From a bacterium (GTDB taxonomy: Bacteria; Hinthialibacterota; Hinthialibacteria; H5-UNCL2), in NCBI GenBank assembly GCA_015075175.1, contig JABTUV010000011.1, forward strand, positions 1 to 64,000: a DNA stretch of 64,000 nt, written 5' to 3'. Of the stretch, positions 60,758 through 64,000 are shown one piece after another (the stretch's first letter is position 1; every line of letters begins with the position of its first letter). Below the pieces are notes generated by a model. It was not told the origin of the DNA, did no database searches, and was given only the letters and a program-made list of their open reading frames with translations. Made by a program: the position numbers and the translations under genes.

Positions 60758-62658
60758 CGGGGTCTCTCCTCGAAATGAAAGCGTTCCATGGTAATGGCTC
60801 CCGTCGGGCAGCGTTCGGCGCAGAGAGCGCAGCGGATGCAGAGGGTTTCGTCCTTCAGGATGGCCGAGGCTTGCTCGGCGGGAAAGCCGTTCAGTCGGCG
60901 CGATACGACTTCGGAGAGTCGCCTGTCGCCGTCCATCTGCTCCAGCGCGACGATGCGCAGACAGAGCTCGGGGCAGACGTCCACGCAGCCGCCGCAGAGG
61001 ATGCAGCGGTCCCCGTCAAAGACGGTGTTGACGCCGCAATCCAGGCAGCGTCCGGCCTCGCGCCGGGCGGCCGGCTCGGAAAGCGCGCACTCGACCATGC
61101 GGTCCTGGCCCGCCAGCCGTTCGGCCACGGGCAGGGTGGGGGGATGCGCGCGGGGGATCTTCTCGTAGTCTTTTTCGCGCGCGTAATCGGGCACGGGAAA
61201 GTGCAGCTCGACGTGCTCGGGCGTAATCGCGCGTCCGGTGAAGCGCCGATAGACGGCCCGCGCCACGGCCTTGCCCGAAGCCACCGCGTGGATCAGCAGC
61301 TTGGTCCCATAAGCAAGGTCGCCGGCCACGAACACGTCGGGCGTGGAGGTTTCACCCGTCTCGGGATCGCACGCCGGAAGCCCGCGCTCGGTCAGCTTGA
61401 GCCCGTCGCGGGCCGCGTCGATGAAGTCGAGATCATAGCTCTGGCCGATGGCGACCAGCACCGTGTCGCAGGGGATTTCGGTCACGTCGCTTTCGTCGAA
61501 ACGGGGACTGAAGCGGCGGTTCTCGTCATAGACCTGCGTACAGCGCACGAAGCGCACGCCGCGCACGTGGCCGCGTTCGTCCAGGAGGATTTCTTTCGGG
61601 CCGAGGCTGTTCCTGCGCAGGATGCCCTCTTCATCGCCTTCGATGATTTCGATGTCGTCGGCGGGCATCTCTTCCAGCGATTCCAGCGAGCAGAGATGGA
61701 CTTGGCGCACGGCGCGCTCGCGCCGGGCCGTGCGAGCGGCGTCCAGGGCGATCTGGCGCAGGACGGTGCGACCCACGTCGTAGGCCACGTTGCCGCCGCC
61801 GACCACGACCACGCGACTGCCGAGCATGGGTGGACGCCCGAGCGCCACGTCGCGCAGAAACTCGACGCCGCCCAGTACTTCCGGCGCCTCGCCGCCGGGC
61901 ACGGGCAGACGGCGCGAGCGTTTGGCGCCCACTGCGATCACCACCGCGTCGTGGCGCGCCCGCAGCTCGGGCAGGCTGACGTCCCGCCCCACCCGGCAGT
62001 TGGTTTTGGCCTCCACGCCCATCGCCGTGACGACTTCCACTTCGGCGCGGATCAACTCGCGCGGCAGGCGATACTCGGGCACGCCGACGGCGAGCATCCC
62101 CGCCAGCACCGGCTCCATCTCGTAGATGGTGACGGCGCAACCCAGGAGCGCCAGGTCGTGGGCGGCGGCCAGCCCCGCCGGTCCGCTGCCGATGATGCCG
62201 ACGCTCCTGCCGTCGATCTTCGGCACGTCTGAACGAAGCAGCGCCTGAAGTAGCGGCAGCAGTTCATCGCGGTCCTGACATTGGCGGGGGGCATGGCGCT
62301 GGGCGGCTTCTTTAAGGAACTCCACCAGCGTTCGGCCGCCGTCAATTCTGGCTTCGGGGCCGTACTTCTCGCACACGAAGCGCTTGAGGGCGCGGATGGC
62401 GAGGGGCTTGTCCAAGTCGCCGCGGCGGCAGGCGGCTTCGCAAGGCGCGCCGCAGATGCGCCCGCAGATGGAGGCCAGCGGATTGGGGCCGCGCGCGATC
62501 AGATAGGCCAGCTCATCGTCGCCGGCGGCGATCGCCCGTACGTAGCCGCGCGCGTCCGTCGCGACCGGGCAGGCGGCCTGGCACTTGATCTGCCCGCGCC
62601 AGTAGTCGAAGTCGGGCGGTTGGACCGCATAACGACGCGGGGCGGGCGAGGCATTCAT
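60742..62658 (-). CDS. GltD-like FAD/NAD(P) oxidoreductase with added Fe-S clusters
   Basis: The 638-residue protein has an N-terminal Fe-S domain ([31 protein letters not shown]), an FAD-binding [20 protein letters not shown], an NAD(P)-binding [16 protein letters not shown] and [13 protein letters not shown]. It ends with a ferredoxin-like section ([34 protein letters not shown]). It is related to glutamate synthase small subunits but no large subunit is present. Similar proteins act as NAD(P)H-handling electron-entry subunits. It overlaps the Rrf2 gene by 4 bp, and the Rieske gene follows. Confidence 0.87.
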   Translation of the reverse strand: MNASPAPRRYAVQPPDFDYWRGQIKCQAACPVATDARGYVRAIAAGDDELAYLIARGPNPLASICGRICGAPCEAACRRGDLDKPLAIRALKRFVCEKYGPEARIDGGRTLVEFLKEAAQRHAPRQCQDRDELLPLLQALLRSDVPKIDGRSVGIIGSGPAGLAAAHDLALLGCAVTIYEMEPVLAGMLAVGVPEYRLPRELIRAEVEVVTAMGVEAKTNCRVGRDVSLPELRARHDAVVIAVGAKRSRRLPVPGGEAPEVLGGVEFLRDVALGRPPMLGSRVVVVGGGNVAYDVGRTVLRQIALDAARTARRERAVRQVHLCSLESLEEMPADDIEIIEGDEEGILRRNSLGPKEILLDERGHVRGVRFVRCTQVYDENRRFSPRFDESDVTEIPCDTVLVAIGQSYDLDFIDAARDGLKLTERGLPACDPETGETSTPDVFVAGDLAYGTKLLIHAVASGKAVARAVYRRFTGRAITPEHVELHFPVPDYAREKDYEKIPRAHPPTLPVAERLAGQDRMVECALSEPAARREAGRCLDCGVNTVFDGDRCILCGGCVDVCPELCLRIVALEQMDGDRRLSEVVSRRLNGFPAEQASAILKDETLCIRCALCAERCPTGAITMERFHFEERPRCLVA

Positions 62659-63116
62659 GGATGGCCGCTCCCGGCGCAGACGTTGGCCATGCGGCAGAGG
62701 TGCTGGTGCTTGCGCCGTCTGGGCGCGGGGGCGGCGGCCAGGTCCGCCAGCGTCCACTTGGAGAGAATCCGCAACAGCGCCTCGTGCACCTCCAGCATGG
62801 CCGCGTGGAAGGCGCACACCTGGCGACGGTCCGAAACCTCGCGGCAGTAGTCGCCGACTACCTGCCCCTGGCAGGCCTCCACGATGGAGAGCAGGTTGAT
62901 CTCGCCGGCCCGCCGGGCCAGCGTCACGCCGCCCTGCGCGCCACGATGCGCGCGCAGAATGTTGGCCTTGACCAGGAGGTTGTTGATCTTGGAGAGATAG
63001 CTCGGCGACAGCCCCAGCGCCTCGGCGATCTGGCGCGGCGGGACGGGTTCCGGCCGCTTGGCGAGCACCAGGTAAAGCAGCGTCTGGATGGCCGACTCGG
63101 TGGTCTTGGTGAGCAT
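62655..63116 (-). CDS. Rrf2-family transcriptional regulator
   Basis: The 153-residue protein has an N-terminal winged helix (TESAIQTLLYLVLAKR, PRQIAEALGLSPSYLSKINN, HRGAQGGVTLARRAGEI) and three cysteines spaced as in Fe-S-binding members (ACQGQ, DYCREVSDRRQVCAFH), so it likely senses NO, oxygen or Fe-S status. A lysine/His-rich tail follows. It heads the respiratory operon and is preceded by its own promoter and a palindrome, pointing to autoregulation. Confidence 0.9.
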   Translation of the reverse strand: MLTKTTESAIQTLLYLVLAKRPEPVPPRQIAEALGLSPSYLSKINNLLVKANILRAHRGAQGGVTLARRAGEINLLSIVEACQGQVVGDYCREVSDRRQVCAFHAAMLEVHEALLRILSKWTLADLAAAPAPRRRKHQHLCRMANVCAGSGHP

Positions 63117-63133
63117 GGAAGCCTCGCTAATTC

Positions 63134-63148
63134 GGATATATAGTATCC
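63134..63148. promoter_or_regulatory. palindrome over the -10 box, likely Rrf2 operator
   Basis: GGATA-TATAG-TATCC is a 5-5-5 palindrome covering the -10 element; another TATCC lies at 63153-63157. Its position would let the product of the next gene block its own promoter. Confidence 0.6.
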
Positions 63149-63167
63149 CTTTTATCCGCTAAGTCAA
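63140..63167 (-). promoter_or_regulatory. sigma70-type promoter of the respiratory operon
   Basis: On the minus strand TTGACT (63162-63167) and TACTAT (63140-63145) are 16 bp apart, 24 bp upstream of the Rrf2 ATG. This is a near-consensus promoter for the ~12-kb operon. Confidence 0.7.
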
Positions 63168-63188
63168 GGGGATTTTTTACGCAGCGGC

Positions 63189-63308
63189 GTAGGGTGCGCA
63201 CCGCGCACCGATGCCACTGTCATCGTCGCAGCCGCGCGTGATCGGCCAACTACGGCCACGAGTACGAGCCCATTGGGCGGGAGAATCGGTGCGCGGTGCG
63301 CACCCTAC
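63189..63308. repeat. REPIN: inverted pair of RAYT-family REPs
   Basis: A plus-oriented unit (63189-63209) and a minus-oriented unit (63288-63308) enclose 78 bp. Paired inverted REPs of this kind are REPINs, the form thought to be moved by RAYTs. The right unit's GTAG holds the stop codon of the next gene. Confidence 0.9.
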
Positions 63309-64000
63309 GTCACGATTCCCAGCGGCGGTCGCGTCTTCCACGCCCCGCGCGTGAAGTCGGGAAAGTCCACCGGCCGGCTCCGCCGGGCGACCGAGCGCGC
63401 CGACAGCTCGACAATGCAGCTCCAGTCCGCCGCGTCGTAAACATCCATGTCCGGCGGCTGGCCCGACCGGAGGCACTCGATCAGGCGATAATCCTCGATG
63501 TAGTCCATCCCCCCGTGCCCTGCCCCCCGCGAGGCGTCCGCCATGCGCCGGTAGAGCGGATGGTCGAACTCGGGATAGTATTTCTCCGCCTCCTCCCAGC
63601 GGTGCTCGGGGCTGCGCCCTTCCAGATAGATGCGGTCGGGATAACCCTGGAAGATGCCTTTCGTGCCTTGAACGAGATTGATGCGGCTGTATGGGCGCGG
63701 CAGATTGCAGTCATGGCCCAGAATGATGGTCTTGCCCGACTTGGTTTGGATGAGACTCGTGTTCACGTCGCCCTGGCGTTAACGGTGCAGACGGCGGGGA
63801 TCGTCGGGCCGCAGATGCTCCTGCGCGTAGAGATTGAGTCCCAGCGGCGGGCTGCTCATGGAGACGAGAAAGTCGAAGGCGTCGCCGCGGTTGATGTTCA
63901 TGCACTGGGCGACCGGTCCCAGCCCGTGGGTAGGATAGTTGTTGCCGTTCATGTCGATGGAGAACTTCCAGCGCCAGTCCCCCTCGCCGCCGGGCGCCAG
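63305..64000 (-). CDS. Gfo/Idh/MocA (GH109-like) protein, partial, with in-frame TAA
   Basis: The reading frame enters from the right edge (GDWRWKFSIDMNGNNYPTHG, GPVAQCMNINRGDAFDFLVS) and, after a TAA at 63779-63781, continues in the same frame as DVNTSLIQTKSGKTIILGHD and LPRPYSRINLVQGTKGIFQG, then GGMDYIEDYRLIECLRSG. This matches NAD-dependent GH109 alpha-N-acetylgalactosaminidase-like proteins. The family usually has Tyr near the TAA (TAC or TAT would restore it), so a single substitution or read error truncates the gene. A GTG after the TAA could restart only the C-terminal half. Its final TAG is within a REP GTAG. Confidence 0.8.

Noticed and set aside
1-64000. tRNA or rRNA genes
   Set aside because: I read the intergenic regions for tRNA-like T-loop and cloverleaf patterns and for rRNA motifs and saw none that I could support.

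Overview
The window is GC-rich, gene-dense DNA from a Gram-negative bacterium: it has an Mla-type outer-membrane lipid transport operon, periplasmic multihaem cytochromes and Tat-exported enzymes. A type II pseudopilin, a GH109-type Gfo/Idh enzyme, a Tat-leader TIM-barrel protein, a DUF5107-TPR protein and a RhaT-type transporter together recall uncultivated lineages near the PVC/Hydrogenedentota/Sumerlaeota area, but the sequence alone does not fix the phylum. Many genes carry single-base frame changes, some clustered, so this may be a metagenome-derived contig with indel errors.

Layout. 1-9.2 kb: Tat amidohydrolase (cut by the window edge), RhaT-type sugar symporter, serine hydrolase, a REP-associated tyrosine transposase (RAYT) between two REP arrays, glycerate kinase, and a STAS-mlaE-mlaF-mlaD operon. 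10-16 kb: WecA-type transferase, O-antigen ligase/TPR protein, PseG-like protein, Tat TIM-barrel protein and an orphan ribose-type ABC permease. 16-19.5 kb: decayed cation-efflux gene, cupin, hicBA toxin-antitoxin, cysteine desulfurase. 19.9-24.6 kb: hypF-hypC-hypD-hypE. 24.7-28.4 kb: glcD-glcF-type oxidase and a small anchored protein. 28.5-35 kb: DUF5107/TPR protein, pseudopilin, DAHP synthase, TPR protein.

35.4-51.3 kb, plus strand: a sigma54 activator with a cysteine/tryptophan-rich sensor segment, a clear -24/-12 promoter, then about 18 genes for a membrane-bound group 4 [NiFe] hydrogenase. The complex combines a sulfhydrogenase-type beta/gamma diaphorase, a molybdopterin-oxidoreductase-like protein, polyferredoxins, the hydrogenase core and a complete MrpB-G (MnhB-G)-type antiporter module, ending with a HycF-like ferredoxin and a HycI-like protease. 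The hyp cluster 13 kb upstream would build its active site.

51.4-63.2 kb, minus strand, convergent with the hydrogenase operon: an Rrf2 regulator with its own promoter/operator drives a GltD-like Fe-S flavoprotein, Rieske protein, b6-type cytochrome b, six-haem cytochrome c, Tat-exported NarG-like Mo enzyme, NarH-like Fe-S subunit, ethylbenzene-dehydrogenase-type haem b subunit and a TorD chaperone. This looks like an outward-facing nitrate-reductase-type respiratory chain. H2 or reduced-carrier metabolism and anaerobic respiration would thus meet at one locus (inference).

The most unusual layer is the repeats. At least two GTAG-hairpin REP families and several other palindromic families sit at gene ends. 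They supply stop codons (at least five genes), start codons, N-termini (HypD, GlcF) and in-frame internal peptides (the molybdopterin-oxidoreductase-like hydrogenase subunit, GlcF, TorD).
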